Shown: positions 1-9,495, counted from the stretch's first letter. The stretch is DNA of 64,000 nucleotides from Streptomyces sp. NBC_01571 (GCF_026339875.1 NZ_JAPEPZ010000002.1:620001-684000), one strand, 5' to 3'. Notes: a model not told the origin generated them from the letters alone. Numbers and translations: made by a program.

Positions 1-777
1 TGGCTCGCCCCCGCCTTCCTCGACCCGGCCGCCGACGAGATCCGTGTCATGATCCAGACCTGGCTGATCCGCAGCGAGGGCCGGACGATCCTGATCGACA
101 CCGGCATCGGCAACGACCGGGAGCGCCCGGCCATGCCGTCCTTCCACCATCTGAACACCCACTACCTCGGAGAGCTGGCGGCGGGAGGCGTCCGCCCGCA
201 GGACGTGGACACGGTGATCTGCACCCATGTCCACGGCGACCACGTCGGGTGGAACACCCGCCTGACGGACGACGGGGAGTGGCGGCCGACCTTCCCCAAC
301 GCCCAGTACGTCATCTCGCGCGCCGACTTCGACTACTGGAACCCGGCCAACGGACACCGGACCCGCTCCGGCCCTCGGATGGCCAACGTCTTCGAGGACA
401 GCGTCGCCCCCGTCCACCAGGCCGGACAGACCGTGCTCTGGGAGGGCGACAGCTACGACATCGACGCCCAGCTCCGTATCGAGCCGGCCCCCGGCCATAC
501 GCCCGGCTCCTCCGTCGTGTGGCTGCGGTCGGGCGAGGACCGGGCGGTGTTCGCCGGGGATCTGCTGCACAGCCCACTGCAGATCGTGGAGCCGGACGAC
601 TGCGCCAGCTTCGATGAGGACGAGTCCCGCGCACGGGACAGCCGGCTCCGCGTGCTGGGCGAGGCCGCCGACCGGGGCGCTCTGCTGTTCCCGGCGCATT
701 TCCCCGGGCCAGGCGCGGTCGAAGTGAGCCGCGTCGGCGACCGGTTCGCGGTGAAGGATTGGGCGGCATGGCGGTGA
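1..777 (+). CDS. MBL-fold metallo-hydrolase, 5' truncated by window edge
   Basis: Reading frame is open from base 1 (16 codons before the first ATG at 49, with family-like sequence), so the gene starts upstream of the window; about 258 residues are visible. The zinc motif THVHGDH lies near residue 77, a GHTPGSS loop near 165, an AGDLLHSP Asp ligand near 185 and a PAHFPGPG His near 233: the full metal-ligand set of a metallo-beta-lactamase-fold hydrolase. The QTWLIRS...LIDTGIGND opening is typical of the cytosolic lactonase/glyoxalase II-like branch rather than of true beta-lactamases. The substrate cannot be inferred. It ends with TGA at 775-777, followed by 428 non-coding bases. Confidence 0.9.
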   Translation, partial: WLAPAFLDPAADEIRVMIQTWLIRSEGRTILIDTGIGNDRERPAMPSFHHLNTHYLGELAAGGVRPQDVDTVICTHVHGDHVGWNTRLTDDGEWRPTFPNAQYVISRADFDYWNPANGHRTRSGPRMANVFEDSVAPVHQAGQTVLWEGDSYDIDAQLRIEPAPGHTPGSSVVWLRSGEDRAVFAGDLLHSPLQIVEPDDCASFDEDESRARDSRLRVLGEAADRGALLFPAHFPGPGAVEVSRVGDRFAVKDWAAWR

Positions 778-1205
778 GGACGCTCCGCGGCACCCGCATG
801 ACCGACCTCAGGTCAGGGGCAGCCGCATGATGGTCGGGTCGAGCCATCGGCCGAACTTCGCGCCGACCTCGGGCACCCTGCCGATGTGATGGAGCCCGAA
901 CCGTTCGGGCGGACGGATCGACGAGCCAGTAGAGGCCCGTAGAGGCCTGTAGCTCAACTGGCCAAGCCGACACGGCGTCGAACTCTGCCTCTGCACGGCG
1001 GATCCCTTTCGTCGGGATCGACCGGTCACCGGCGCCCCGCGGCCTCCGTTCCGGTACGTCCCCGGGGGCTCCGACCGTCCCCGGACGAGACCCCGGCACC
1101 GCACGGACCGAGCAACCGTACCGTCGTTACCCGTAGTCGGCTTCCGCCAGGCGGTAAACCGCAGACGCTCACCCACTGTTCACTCCACGAACATCAGCGG
1201 CTCCC
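778..1205. other. Intergenic region, no supported gene
   Basis: Both strands carry only short ORFs without a ribosome-binding site or recognisable product. Bases about 946-975 read like the 5' third of a tRNA (GTAGCTCAACTGG), but no anticodon arm or T-arm follows. The promoter of the following secreted phosphoesterase is expected here, but I see no clear -35/-10 pair. Confidence 0.4.
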
Positions 1206-4200
1206 ATGCACCCCACCCACCACCCGAGATCCCGACCTAGTGTCACGTGGGTGACAAGACTCCTGTTCCTCTCCGACGGGGTGGGCCGGTCGGAGCCCAC
1301 GGACACCCGCGCCCTCCCGCGCAGATCACGGCTCCGCCCCCTCGCGCCCGTCGCCGTCGTGGCCGCCGCCGCCGGCCTGTTCACCACTCTGCTGATTCCG
1401 CCGGCCACGAGCGCCTCCGCGTCGGCGCACCCCGCACTCCCGCTCGGCCTCGTCCAACATGCTCCGACACATCCGGACGACGAGGCCGAGGACGGCGTCC
1501 GTGCACCGTCGGGTCCCGTCGTGCCGCCGCAACCGGACGACGGTGCCTCGGCAACGGCCGACCGGCGCCCGGCGCGGAGTGCCCCGGACTCGATCCAGAC
1601 GGCGTCGGACACCGAACGGATCGCGCCCGGAGTGACCTTGACCCGTCAGCGCTCGGTGGACGCCGCCGGGTTCCTCGACGGATACGTGCTGCGCGCCGAC
1701 CTCGACGGCCCGACCCGGCCCCGGCTGCTCGCCCCGACCGTGAGCACCCGCGACACGCCCACGAACCTGGCCGACCGCGCCAAAGCCGTGGCCGCCACCA
1801 ACGGCGACTTCTTCGCCATCGACACCACCAACGCGCCCATCGGCCCGGAGGTCAGGGACGGCGAGCTGATCAAGGCCGACGCCCGCCCGGCTTCGGTGGT
1901 CGGCCTCGACAAGAACGGTGTCGGGCAGATCGCCGATCTTCTGCTCGAGGGCAGCGTCACGGTGGACGGCGCCCCGCGCGATCTGGCCGGGCTCAACCCG
2001 GGATCGGTCCCGGCCGACGCGATCGCCCTGTACACCTCCGACTGGGGCTCGGGCGATCGGCACTACGCCGTACCCGCGGGCCACGTCGTCGAGATCGAGG
2101 TGCGGGGCGGGAAGGCGGTGGCCGTCCGCGAGGGCGCCGGCGCCGGGCCGGTGCCCGCCGGGTCGCAACTGCTGCTGGCCACCGGCCAGGTCGCCGATGC
2201 CTTGGCGGGAACCGCCCCGGGAACCCCCATCCAGGTTTCCTACCATGCTCGCAACTCCGCCCCCTCTCCCTACTCGCTGGCTCTGGGCGCGCACCTCGTT
2301 CTGGTCCACGGCGGCGAAATCGCCCCCATCGACACCGGTGAACCCACCAACAGCGTCCTCAAGCCGCGCACCGCGCTCGGGTGGACCGCGCGACGGCAAC
2401 TCCTGCTCTACGTCGCCGACGGCTCCTCCAGCCGGGCCCGCGGACTGACCGCGGCCGAACTCGCCCAGCACATGAAGGACCTGGGCGCGGTGGACGCCGT
2501 CATGCTGGACGGCGGGGGCTCCTCGCAGTTGGTGGCGCGTCGGCCCGGCGACCGGGCGGCCTCGGTCACGAACGTCCCCTCCGACGGCTCGCAGCGCGTC
2601 GTCCCCAACGCGGTGGGTCTCGTCCCGCCGGCCGGGTCCGGGCGACTGCGCGGCATCGACGTCCGCCTCCGGTCCGACCGCCTCTTCCCCGGCCTGTCCC
2701 GCGACGTGGGCGCTGCCGGCTACGACGAGACCATGGCCCCCGCACCGCTCGGTGAGGCTCGCTGGCACACCGCGCCCGGGAACCTCGCGCGTGCGGACGA
2801 GTCCGGGATACTGCGCGGCGGCCGTCCCGGCAGCGGCACGCTGGACGCGCGCAGCGGCGGCGTGACCCAGCAGGTCCCCGTCCGTGTACTGGGCGACCTG
2901 GACCGGCTCGAGGCCGACGTCCAGGCGCTGTCCCTGTCACCCGGCGACTACCGGGACGTGACCGTCACCGGACGCGACGCCGAGGGCTTCTCCGCCCCGA
3001 TCGAGCCTCGCGACATCAGCCTGGAGTACGACCACTCCGCCATATCCGTGACCGCCCGGCCCGACGGCACCCTCAGAGTGACCGGGCAGCCCGGCGGCGA
3101 CGGCAAGGGCACCGTCGTCACGGCGACCGTGCAGGGCCACGTGCTGCGGCTTCCCACCACGGTCGGCCTGGCCGACGTCCCCATCAACTCGTTCGCCGAC
3201 GCGAGTCAGTGGTCCGCGACCTCGGCGAAGGCGACGGCCTCCGTGTCCGCCGTCGACACCTCCGACCGTCCCGGCGCCGTACCCGGCGAGAAGGGGCTGC
3301 GTCTGTCCTACGACATGACCGGCCAACCCCTCGGTACGTCCGCGGCCTACGCGGTCGCCAAGACCCCCCTGACCGTTCCGGCCGGCGCCCAGCGCCTGTC
3401 CCTGTGGGTCCGCGGCGACGGCTCGGGGCACTGGCTGCGCGCGCAGGTGCGTTCGCAGGGCAACACCAATGTCCCTCTCACCTTCGCCCTGAACGTGGAC
3501 TGGACCGGATGGCGGCGGGTGGAAGGCGCCATTCCCACCGGTTTCACGGCGCCGTTGACCATCGAGCGCGTCTATCTCGTACAGACCGACCCTTCCCTGC
3601 GCACCGCGGGTTCGGTCGATCTCGCTCTGCTCGACGCGCGTGTCGGTGTGAACCTCGATGTTCCCGACGTTCCCGACCAGCCCGACCCGGCCGTCGTCGA
3701 ACCTGCCGACCAGGTGACCACCGGCGGCAAGCGGGGATGGCGGTTCGCCGTACTGTCCGACACCCACGTCAACGCCGACGGTGGCACCACGTCCTACGCG
3801 TACCGGCACACCGCGCGCGCCCTGGACGAGATCGCGGCCGCCAAGCCCGACTTCGTCCTGCTGTCCGGCGACGGGGTCGACCAGAACCGTCCTGCCGACT
3901 TCGCCCTGTTCCAGCAGGTGCTGAAAGAGCATCTGCCGGCGAGCATCCCCTTCTACTGGGCGGTCGGCAATCATGAGTCCGGCGCCGTGAACGGCGGGAC
4001 CCTCGATCAGTTCACCGCCTCCACCAACCGGCCCACCCGGCAGTCCTTCGACCACCGTGGAACCCGGTTCATCCTGCTCAACTCCACCCTCGGCTCACTG
4101 CGCCAGTCGGACTGGTCCCAGATTCCCTGGCTGCGTAAGGAACTGGACGAGGCCGCCCACGACCGGTCCGTGAAGAGTGTGGTCGTCGCCCTCCACCACC

Positions 4201-4847
4201 CCGTGCTCGACCCCACCGGGACCGGCGCCAGCCAGCTGTCCGACCCCAACGAGGGTGCCCTTCTGGAACAGTGGCTGACCGACTTCCGTCAGCACACCGG
4301 CAAGCAGGTCGCTCTCATCAGCGGCCACGCGCACACCGCGCACATCCGCCGGGTCGACGGCCTGCTCGAGTTCAACGCCCCGGTCGTCGGCAAGACGCCC
4401 TACGGTGACGCCCGCCACGGAGGGTTCTCCGCCTGGTCACTCGTCACCATGGCGCCGAAGGACGCCAAGGTCACGCCCGACAGGCCGGACCCGAGCGGCT
4501 TCGGATGGTTCCGCGCGGACGTCCGGCCGTTGCTGGACCGGGTGAACCTGACCGTACCCGGTGCTCTGGCGCCGGGCAGCTCCGGTGACATCACGGCCAC
4601 CGCGGTCGACGACGGTATGGGCGGGCTGGTCATTCCGCTGCGCTACCCGGCGACGGTCTTCTGGAGCGGCGCCCACCTGGCCGTCGTCGCCGACGACCGG
4701 TCCCTCGCCGCCGCACTGCGCCGTCGCGACGTGGTCGCTGTTCTGGACCGGCGCACGCTGCGCCTGGTCGGCGCACACCGTGGGACCACCGACATCACGG
4801 TTTCCACGGGACCGCTGACGGCGACAGCCTCTGTCCACGTGTCCTGA
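1206..4847 (+). CDS. Secreted phosphodiester glycosidase / calcineurin-like phosphoesterase fusion
   Basis: A 1213-residue exported protein. After a basic N-region, a signal peptide (LAPVAVVAAAAGLFTTLL then Ala-rich cleavage region) ends near residue 75. Residues about 145-480 form a phosphodiester glycosidase (NAGPA-like) domain, with AATNGDFFAIDTTNAPIGPE near 197 and the active-site loop MLDGGGSSQLV near 433. A middle beta-rich segment follows. Residues about 845-1075 are a calcineurin-type metallophosphoesterase with LSDTHVNADG, SGDGVDQN, VGNHESG, ALHHPVLD and SGHAHTAH, the full di-metal ligand set. A C-terminal Ig-like part ends the protein. Likely acts outside the cell on sugar-phosphodiester or teichoic/nucleotide material. 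The start is uncertain: in-frame GTGs at 1251 and 1281 are alternatives, and a palindrome sits at 1241. Another secreted phosphoesterase follows at 5274. Confidence 0.88.
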   Translation: MHPTHHPRSRPSVTWVTRLLFLSDGVGRSEPTDTRALPRRSRLRPLAPVAVVAAAAGLFTTLLIPPATSASASAHPALPLGLVQHAPTHPDDEAEDGVRAPSGPVVPPQPDDGASATADRRPARSAPDSIQTASDTERIAPGVTLTRQRSVDAAGFLDGYVLRADLDGPTRPRLLAPTVSTRDTPTNLADRAKAVAATNGDFFAIDTTNAPIGPEVRDGELIKADARPASVVGLDKNGVGQIADLLLEGSVTVDGAPRDLAGLNPGSVPADAIALYTSDWGSGDRHYAVPAGHVVEIEVRGGKAVAVREGAGAGPVPAGSQLLLATGQVADALAGTAPGTPIQVSYHARNSAPSPYSLALGAHLVLVHGGEIAPIDTGEPTNSVLKPRTALGWTARRQLLLYVADGSSSRARGLTAAELAQHMKDLGAVDAVMLDGGGSSQLVARRPGDRAASVTNVPSDGSQRVVPNAVGLVPPAGSGRLRGIDVRLRSDRLFPGLSRDVGAAGYDETMAPAPLGEARWHTAPGNLARADESGILRGGRPGSGTLDARSGGVTQQVPVRVLGDLDRLEADVQALSLSPGDYRDVTVTGRDAEGFSAPIEPRDISLEYDHSAISVTARPDGTLRVTGQPGGDGKGTVVTATVQGHVLRLPTTVGLADVPINSFADASQWSATSAKATASVSAVDTSDRPGAVPGEKGLRLSYDMTGQPLGTSAAYAVAKTPLTVPAGAQRLSLWVRGDGSGHWLRAQVRSQGNTNVPLTFALNVDWTGWRRVEGAIPTGFTAPLTIERVYLVQTDPSLRTAGSVDLALLDARVGVNLDVPDVPDQPDPAVVEPADQVTTGGKRGWRFAVLSDTHVNADGGTTSYAYRHTARALDEIAAAKPDFVLLSGDGVDQNRPADFALFQQVLKEHLPASIPFYWAVGNHESGAVNGGTLDQFTASTNRPTRQSFDHRGTRFILLNSTLGSLRQSDWSQIPWLRKELDEAAHDRSVKSVVVALHHPVLDPTGTGASQLSDPNEGALLEQWLTDFRQHTGKQVALISGHAHTAHIRRVDGLLEFNAPVVGKTPYGDARHGGFSAWSLVTMAPKDAKVTPDRPDPSGFGWFRADVRPLLDRVNLTVPGALAPGSSGDITATAVDDGMGGLVIPLRYPATVFWSGAHLAVVADDRSLAAALRRRDVVAVLDRRTLRLVGAHRGTTDITVSTGPLTATASVHVS
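1241..1256. promoter_or_regulatory. Inverted repeat TGTCAC-GTGG-GTGACA
   Basis: A perfect 6+6 inverted repeat lies just inside the longest reading of the phosphoesterase gene. Operators rarely fall within coding sequence. It may therefore mean that the true start is a downstream GTG (1251 or 1281) and that this is a regulator site in the leader. No cognate regulator is adjacent. Confidence 0.35.
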
Positions 4848-5273
4848 GCAGGCTGGGCGGCGACTGTCATCGCGCGCCGCGGTACCTGGTGGCTCCCCGC
4901 CGCCACGTACCGCGGCGTCGCCGCGTCCGGCCCACGCGCCCCGCTCCGGCGGAGGACGGGACGCAGGGACCACCGGGGTACCGACAGCGGCGAGCACTGC
5001 TACGAGCCCGTCCGCTCACGAGCCTCAACCAGTCCCGCCCCGGCCCGCACATCCTGCCCGACTGTGTTTCGCACCCGCCGGGGCCGCGGGTCCCGTTCCC
5101 GGAGGCAGCCGTTCCCCCGAGCGCGCCCGCGGACACGACCTGGGCCACCATTCGGCCACCCAATGTTTCATGCATGGACCATCCATCTCCAGTGCGGTGT
5201 TCCGCGATCTGACGAGCCTTGAACCCGAATCCCGAAGTCTCGGCGACTCTTGACCACTTGATCGGAAATCGAC
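4848..5273. other. Intergenic region between two phosphoesterase genes
   Basis: 426 bases with no credible gene on either strand. The distal part, about 5150-5273, is less GC-rich and probably holds the promoter of the downstream Tat-exported phosphoesterase. I cannot assign a firm -35/-10 or a terminator. Confidence 0.4.
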
Positions 5274-7712
5274 ATGTCAGATCCCACCCACGACGCGTGC
5301 CGCCACGCAGGCGTCGGCCGCCGTGGCTTCCTCGGACTCGCCGGGGGCACGCTGGCCTCCGCCGGGCTCGCGTCCCTACTGGGAGCCGCCCCGGCGAGCG
5401 CGACACCGGTCGGCGCCCGCCCCGACGCGCCTCTGCGCTTCGCGCTGGTGACCGACACCCACGTCAACGTCGACTCCCCCCAGTCCACGGTGTGGCTGAC
5501 CCAGGTGTGGGCGTCGATCGCGGCACGCAACCCCGACCTGGTCCTGCACTGCGGGGACATCACCGACACGGGTCGGCCGGAAGAGTTCGACCGCTACGCC
5601 GAGGTCCTGCCCACCGCGCTGCACGGCAAGATGCACTACTCCCCCGGTAATCACGACGTACGGTGGGACCCGTCGGCAAAGGAGGAATACCGTACCCACT
5701 TCGGCCCCGCGCCCTACTCCTTCGACGCGGGCGGTGTGCACTTCATCGGCTTCGACCCCACCGAGGTCCTCCAAGAGCCCGGGCACTACGGCCCCGGCGG
5801 CCTGGAATGGCTGAAGGCGGACCTGAAGCGACTGGGTCCCCGTACGCCCACGGTGCTCTTCCAGCACTTCCCGATGGGCAACACCTTCTACTACGTCGAC
5901 GACCAGCCTGAAGTGCTCGACGTCCTCGCGGACCACAACGTGCGCGGCATCTTCGCCGGCCACATCCACAAGGAAGTGGTGAGCGGTTTCAACGGCCTCA
6001 CCCAGGTCGGACTCAACGCGGTTCGCAACGGCGCCCTGTACTACTGGGCCGAGCGGATCGAGTCGGGAGACGGCGCCCCCGCACTGCGGGTCAGCCGGGT
6101 CAACATCGCAGCCGACGGCTCCGAGACCGAGGCGCCGGTGGCCGACATGCCGCTGGCCGGCGACGGCCGGGGCCGTCCGCAACGCCCCCACGCCGTCAGT
6201 CTCGGCAAGGTCGACCGCGGTCAACTCCCGGTCACCGTCCGGCTGGACAAGGACGCCCGGGCCACCTCCGTTGCCGTCGACCTCTACCCGCAGACGGTCT
6301 TCGGCGGCGCCGCGACTCCGGTATGGAAAAGTCTCACCCCCAGTTCGGGCCACCGTTGGACCGGCTCGGTCGACGTCTCCTCCGTCGTGCCCGGCACCCA
6401 GCGGCTGCGCCTCCAGGTCACCGGGGCGGACGGGTCCTGGTGGGAGGACACCGCCCGGTTCGAGGTCGAACGCGGCGCGGACGACCCGCGGCTGCGCTGG
6501 CAGTACCAGTTGCCGGGCTCGGTCCAGGGCGGCATCGCCCTCATCGACTCCGCCGTGAAGCCCGTGGTGGTCGCCGCTTCCACCACCGGCGATGTGGTCG
6601 CGATCCGGCCCGGCGCCCGCGACACCCACGAGCGCCTGTGGCACGCGCAGGTCGGACCGGTGTACCGCAGGCCCGCGGTCGACGCCGGCGCCCGTACCCT
6701 GTTCATCCCCTCAGCGGACCACCGGCTGTACGCGTTGAAGGCCGCCGACGGGCGGCAGAAGTGGCGCTTCGACGCCGGGGCCCCGGTACTCAGCGCGCCC
6801 CTGGTGGCCGAAGTCCACGGCCGGGAAGGGGTGTTCTTCTCCGCCGGGCAGAACCTGTTCGCGCTCGACGCGGCGAGCGGGGCCGAACTCTGGTCGGTTC
6901 CCGGACGCGGCTTCTCCTCGGGCAGGGCCGCGTCCGACGGGTACCGGGTCTACACCGCCGCGGGCGACGGCTACGCAAGGGCCCACGACGCGGCCACCGG
7001 TGAGCAGTTGTGGGCCTTCGCGATGGCCACCGGCACCGCGAACCATGTGGCCCTCTACAGCGGCTGGGACAACGTCGTCGCCACCGGAGACGGTGTGGTG
7101 GTCGTAGGCTCGGTCGCCGGTTCCTGGGGGCTGAACGCCACGACCGGTGCGCTGCTGTGGACGGTGGCCGGCAGCGCGATGTACGCCCCCACCGTCGTCC
7201 TCGACGACGGATCGGCCCTGCTCACCACGGAGTTCGGCATCATGTCCCGGGTCGACCTGGCGACGGGCAGGACCCGTTGGCAGACCAACCTGGCGGTGCG
7301 CGTCTTCAACGCAGGAGCAGTGATCGCCGACGGTGTCGCCTGGGCCCAGTCGGTCGACGGCAAGCTGCTGGGGGTGAAGCTGTCGGACGGTACCCCGCAG
7401 GGCCGACTGCAGCACAGCCTGGCGTACTCGTTCAGCACTCCGGCGATCGCTGGCGGAACACTGGTCGTAGGCGACCAGAACGGAGTCGTCGCGGGCATCG
7501 AACTGCTGCCGTACCAACTGGCCGGTGAGCCTGCGCACGAATCGAACCGGGTCACCACCGGGCACGCAGCACGCCGTCGCTGTCGGGCAGGACGGCACTC
7601 AGCAGCGGGTGATGTTCGGCGACGTGCAAAGGCAGGGCGCGGGCCGCTCGTGCGCCGGCCACCAGGGTGGCGAGTTGCTGGTGGTCGGTGTCGTCGACGA
7701 TCGCGCGGCTGA
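5274..7712 (+). CDS. Tat-exported metallophosphoesterase with PQQ-type beta-propeller
   Basis: 812 residues as read. A twin-arginine signal (GRRGFLGLAGGTLASAG, residues 15-31, then ASA) predicts folded export. Residues about 55-300 form a calcineurin-like phosphoesterase: VTDTHVNVDSP, HCGDITDTG, SPGNHDVRWD, FQHFPMGN and FAGHIHKEV. From about residue 400 to 750 come blade-like repeats with ALKAADGRQKWRFD, ALDAASGAELWSVP and AHDAATGEQLWAFA, typical of PQQ-like propellers; these probably bind a ligand or scaffold and need not bind PQQ. The start has GGAAA 5 nt upstream. The final ~60 residues are Arg/Gly-rich and overlap 161 nt of the convergent gene, so the natural C-terminus is probably near ELLPYQLAGEP, with the stop lost by a frameshift. 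Pairs with the upstream secreted phosphoesterase. Confidence 0.88.
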   Translation: MSDPTHDACRHAGVGRRGFLGLAGGTLASAGLASLLGAAPASATPVGARPDAPLRFALVTDTHVNVDSPQSTVWLTQVWASIAARNPDLVLHCGDITDTGRPEEFDRYAEVLPTALHGKMHYSPGNHDVRWDPSAKEEYRTHFGPAPYSFDAGGVHFIGFDPTEVLQEPGHYGPGGLEWLKADLKRLGPRTPTVLFQHFPMGNTFYYVDDQPEVLDVLADHNVRGIFAGHIHKEVVSGFNGLTQVGLNAVRNGALYYWAERIESGDGAPALRVSRVNIAADGSETEAPVADMPLAGDGRGRPQRPHAVSLGKVDRGQLPVTVRLDKDARATSVAVDLYPQTVFGGAATPVWKSLTPSSGHRWTGSVDVSSVVPGTQRLRLQVTGADGSWWEDTARFEVERGADDPRLRWQYQLPGSVQGGIALIDSAVKPVVVAASTTGDVVAIRPGARDTHERLWHAQVGPVYRRPAVDAGARTLFIPSADHRLYALKAADGRQKWRFDAGAPVLSAPLVAEVHGREGVFFSAGQNLFALDAASGAELWSVPGRGFSSGRAASDGYRVYTAAGDGYARAHDAATGEQLWAFAMATGTANHVALYSGWDNVVATGDGVVVVGSVAGSWGLNATTGALLWTVAGSAMYAPTVVLDDGSALLTTEFGIMSRVDLATGRTRWQTNLAVRVFNAGAVIADGVAWAQSVDGKLLGVKLSDGTPQGRLQHSLAYSFSTPAIAGGTLVVGDQNGVVAGIELLPYQLAGEPAHESNRVTTGHAARRRCRAGRHSAAGDVRRRAKAGRGPLVRRPPGWRVAGGRCRRRSRG

Positions 7713-8502
7713 TCGTCCCGTCCGGTGCCTCCCAGACGAACTCCACGGATCCTTCCTCGGGAAGCCCTGTGAGGACCGTGTCTACATCCGAGGTCAGGTC
7801 GGGCCAGGCGCTCAGCAGGGCGCGCGGGCCGAGACCCGCGCGCACCGCGTCGAGGCTCTCCGGCGTAAGGCGGTGCCAGCGTGCGGCGTTGCGGACGCAG
7901 GTCTCCTCCAGGAGCAGCGCCTGCCGTGAGGCCAGCTCCGTGTGCAGTTGCGTCCAGAAGTCCTCGTCAGCGGCCTGGATGACTTCGGGTTCCTCGAGCT
8001 CCGCTGCGTAGGGGGAAGCCGCCATGGGTTCCGGGAAGAGGCCGAGTTCCCGTGTATGGGCCACGGCGTCCGTACAGGGGCGGTCGCTGCCCACGTACAG
8101 GTACTGGTCCCACCCGACGTGCACGGTGAACCTGCCTCCCGCCTCCAGCCGACACCAGACGCCCTGGTCGCGGAGCATGGCCCGGACCAGTTCCAGGGCG
8201 ACCGGAAGGGAGACCTCGGCCCCGTCGTGGTAGCCGGTGAGGTCGGCAGGGAACAGCAGACCGAGGCCGTGTCCCTCAACCGGCGGCTCCGCACCGAAGT
8301 TGGCGAAACCGGTGACCGCGGGCTCGCGGATCTCCAGCCGGTCGATGCCCGAGGCGTCCGCGAAGGCGGCGACCGCCGCCAGGTACGCCGCTTCGACAGG
8401 CCCGTGGTCGCTGACCGTGTCCTCCGCACCTGTGTAGTGGCCGCGCTCATCGCGGTCGGCAGGGTCGTACTTGGTGATCCGGTGGACGAAGGCGGGTGGC
8501 AC
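7552..8502 (-). CDS. Conserved actinobacterial protein, RNA-binding-like annotation family
   Basis: 316 residues from a GTG at 8502 preceded by GGGAG at 5 nt; the open frame runs further upstream but the FVHRITKYDP opening is where this conserved Streptomyces family begins. Family members are usually labelled hypothetical or RNA-binding, with no proven function. Visible features: HGPVEAAYLAAVAAFA near 35, a VHVGWDQYLYVGSDRPC block near 120, and an acidic mid-region rich in Glu/Asp. No signal peptide or membrane segment, so cytosolic. Its 3' end overlaps the tail of the convergent phosphoesterase reading frame. Confidence 0.8.
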   Translation of the reverse strand: MPPAFVHRITKYDPADRDERGHYTGAEDTVSDHGPVEAAYLAAVAAFADASGIDRLEIREPAVTGFANFGAEPPVEGHGLGLLFPADLTGYHDGAEVSLPVALELVRAMLRDQGVWCRLEAGGRFTVHVGWDQYLYVGSDRPCTDAVAHTRELGLFPEPMAASPYAAELEEPEVIQAADEDFWTQLHTELASRQALLLEETCVRNAARWHRLTPESLDAVRAGLGPRALLSAWPDLTSDVDTVLTGLPEEGSVEFVWEAPDGTISRAIVDDTDHQQLATLVAGARAARALPLHVAEHHPLLSAVLPDSDGVLRARW

Positions 8503-8945
8503 GCCGCTCCCTGGGCGGGGCGGAAGGGGTACCAGCGTAGTGACCGACTTCGGATCCGCAGGGAGGGGGTAGCACCTCTGTCCGCCGGCGGCGCGATCTG
8601 AAGCCGCACCCCAGGATGAGCGAGTAGTCGCCGGTTCTTCCGCCGTTTCGAGAAGCCGCCCCCGTCTCACGCCTGACCGGCCGAGCAGGCCCGCTACCGC
8701 GCGGGTGCCCTTCAACTGCCGGTACCCGTTGGCGCACGTGCGCGCGCCCGTCCCCGGGATCGTGCGCCTGCGCAGCGGGTCCATTCCGTGAGCGTGGCCC
8801 CGACCCGGGAGGGAGCGACCGCACGTCCGGGACCTCCGATCGAAGTCGATCACGTTCACTCGTTCGGAGTAGTAACACGCGCGGGCGCTTCCGTGACCGG
8901 CAACGGTTGTAATCCGAATGGGGGAAGCTCCCGAAGGGAGACGCC

Positions 8946-9155
8946 ATGCGTATCCGCCGAAGTCTCGGACTCGCGATCGCCACAGCGACCCTCACCGGAC
9001 TCAGCCTCGCCGGCGCCGCTGCCGCGCAGGTCGGCACGCCCCACACCAGCGTCACCCCGGACCAGTGCCAGCAAGGGGGCGGAACGGTGAGCAGCAGACC
9101 GTACGCCGGCGAGTACTGCTCGGGCGGCACATACAGCAACAGCCCCATAACGTGA
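8946..9155 (+). CDS. Small secreted hypothetical protein (69 aa)
   Basis: Starts at ATG with AGGGAG 5 nt upstream. Residues 1-27 are a classical Sec signal (RIRRSLGLAIATATLTGLSLAGAAAA style, AxA cleavage). The mature ~42-residue peptide has two Cys, Gly/Ser-rich QQGGGTVSSRPYAG and CSGGTYSNSP, suggesting a disulfide-bonded extracellular peptide. I do not recognise the family. Stands alone between convergent/divergent neighbours. Confidence 0.72.
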   Translation: MRIRRSLGLAIATATLTGLSLAGAAAAQVGTPHTSVTPDQCQQGGGTVSSRPYAGEYCSGGTYSNSPIT

Positions 9156-9208
9156 GAGGGCTCCCCGGAGGGCGCCCCAGCACTTGACGGCGAGTGTCCA
9201 CGGGCGGT

Positions 9209-9484
9209 TCAGCGAGGTTCGTGGGCTGCCAGTCGGCAGGCACCGTTCGCAGCGCCGCCCGGCACTCCGGCCTCGGTCAGCCCGTTCACGCAGCCCTGGA
9301 GGTCGCCGCTCACGCCACGGTGGCACGCCGACGTGACGGTGCCGGTGGCGTCGGCACCCGCCTGTGCTGCCATCTGAGTGCAGGCGGGGATGTCAGCGTG
9401 GGTGGCGGGGGCGACGAAAGCCGTAGTGCCGAGCGCGAGTGTCAGACCGGTGAGGACAGCGGCGACGCGGGGCGACGTGAGCAT
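9209..9484 (-). CDS. Small secreted Cys-containing protein (91 aa)
   Basis: Starts at ATG 9484 with GCAGG about 7 nt upstream. Residues 1-29 are a Sec signal (LTSPRVAAVLTGLTLALGTT, then ATHA). The mature part has four Cys (ACTQ, ACHRG, GCVNG, ACRLA) spaced evenly, implying two disulfides. Resembles the small secreted proteins common in Streptomyces; function unknown. The longer in-frame reading upstream is Arg/Pro-rich and covers a tandem repeat, so I did not use it. Confidence 0.7.
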   Translation of the reverse strand: MLTSPRVAAVLTGLTLALGTTAFVAPATHADIPACTQMAAQAGADATGTVTSACHRGVSGDLQGCVNGLTEAGVPGGAANGACRLAAHEPR

Positions 9485-9495
9485 GGGGCGTACCT

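Noticed and set aside
940..990. tRNA-like string GTAGCTCAACTGG
   Set aside because: No acceptor-stem partner, anticodon loop or T-arm downstream; at most a scrap of a tRNA 5' end.
1326..2768. 480-aa minus-strand ORF over the phosphoesterase fusion
   Set aside because: Gly/Arg/Val-rich antisense reading, no SD, no family features; the plus frame has clear catalytic motifs.
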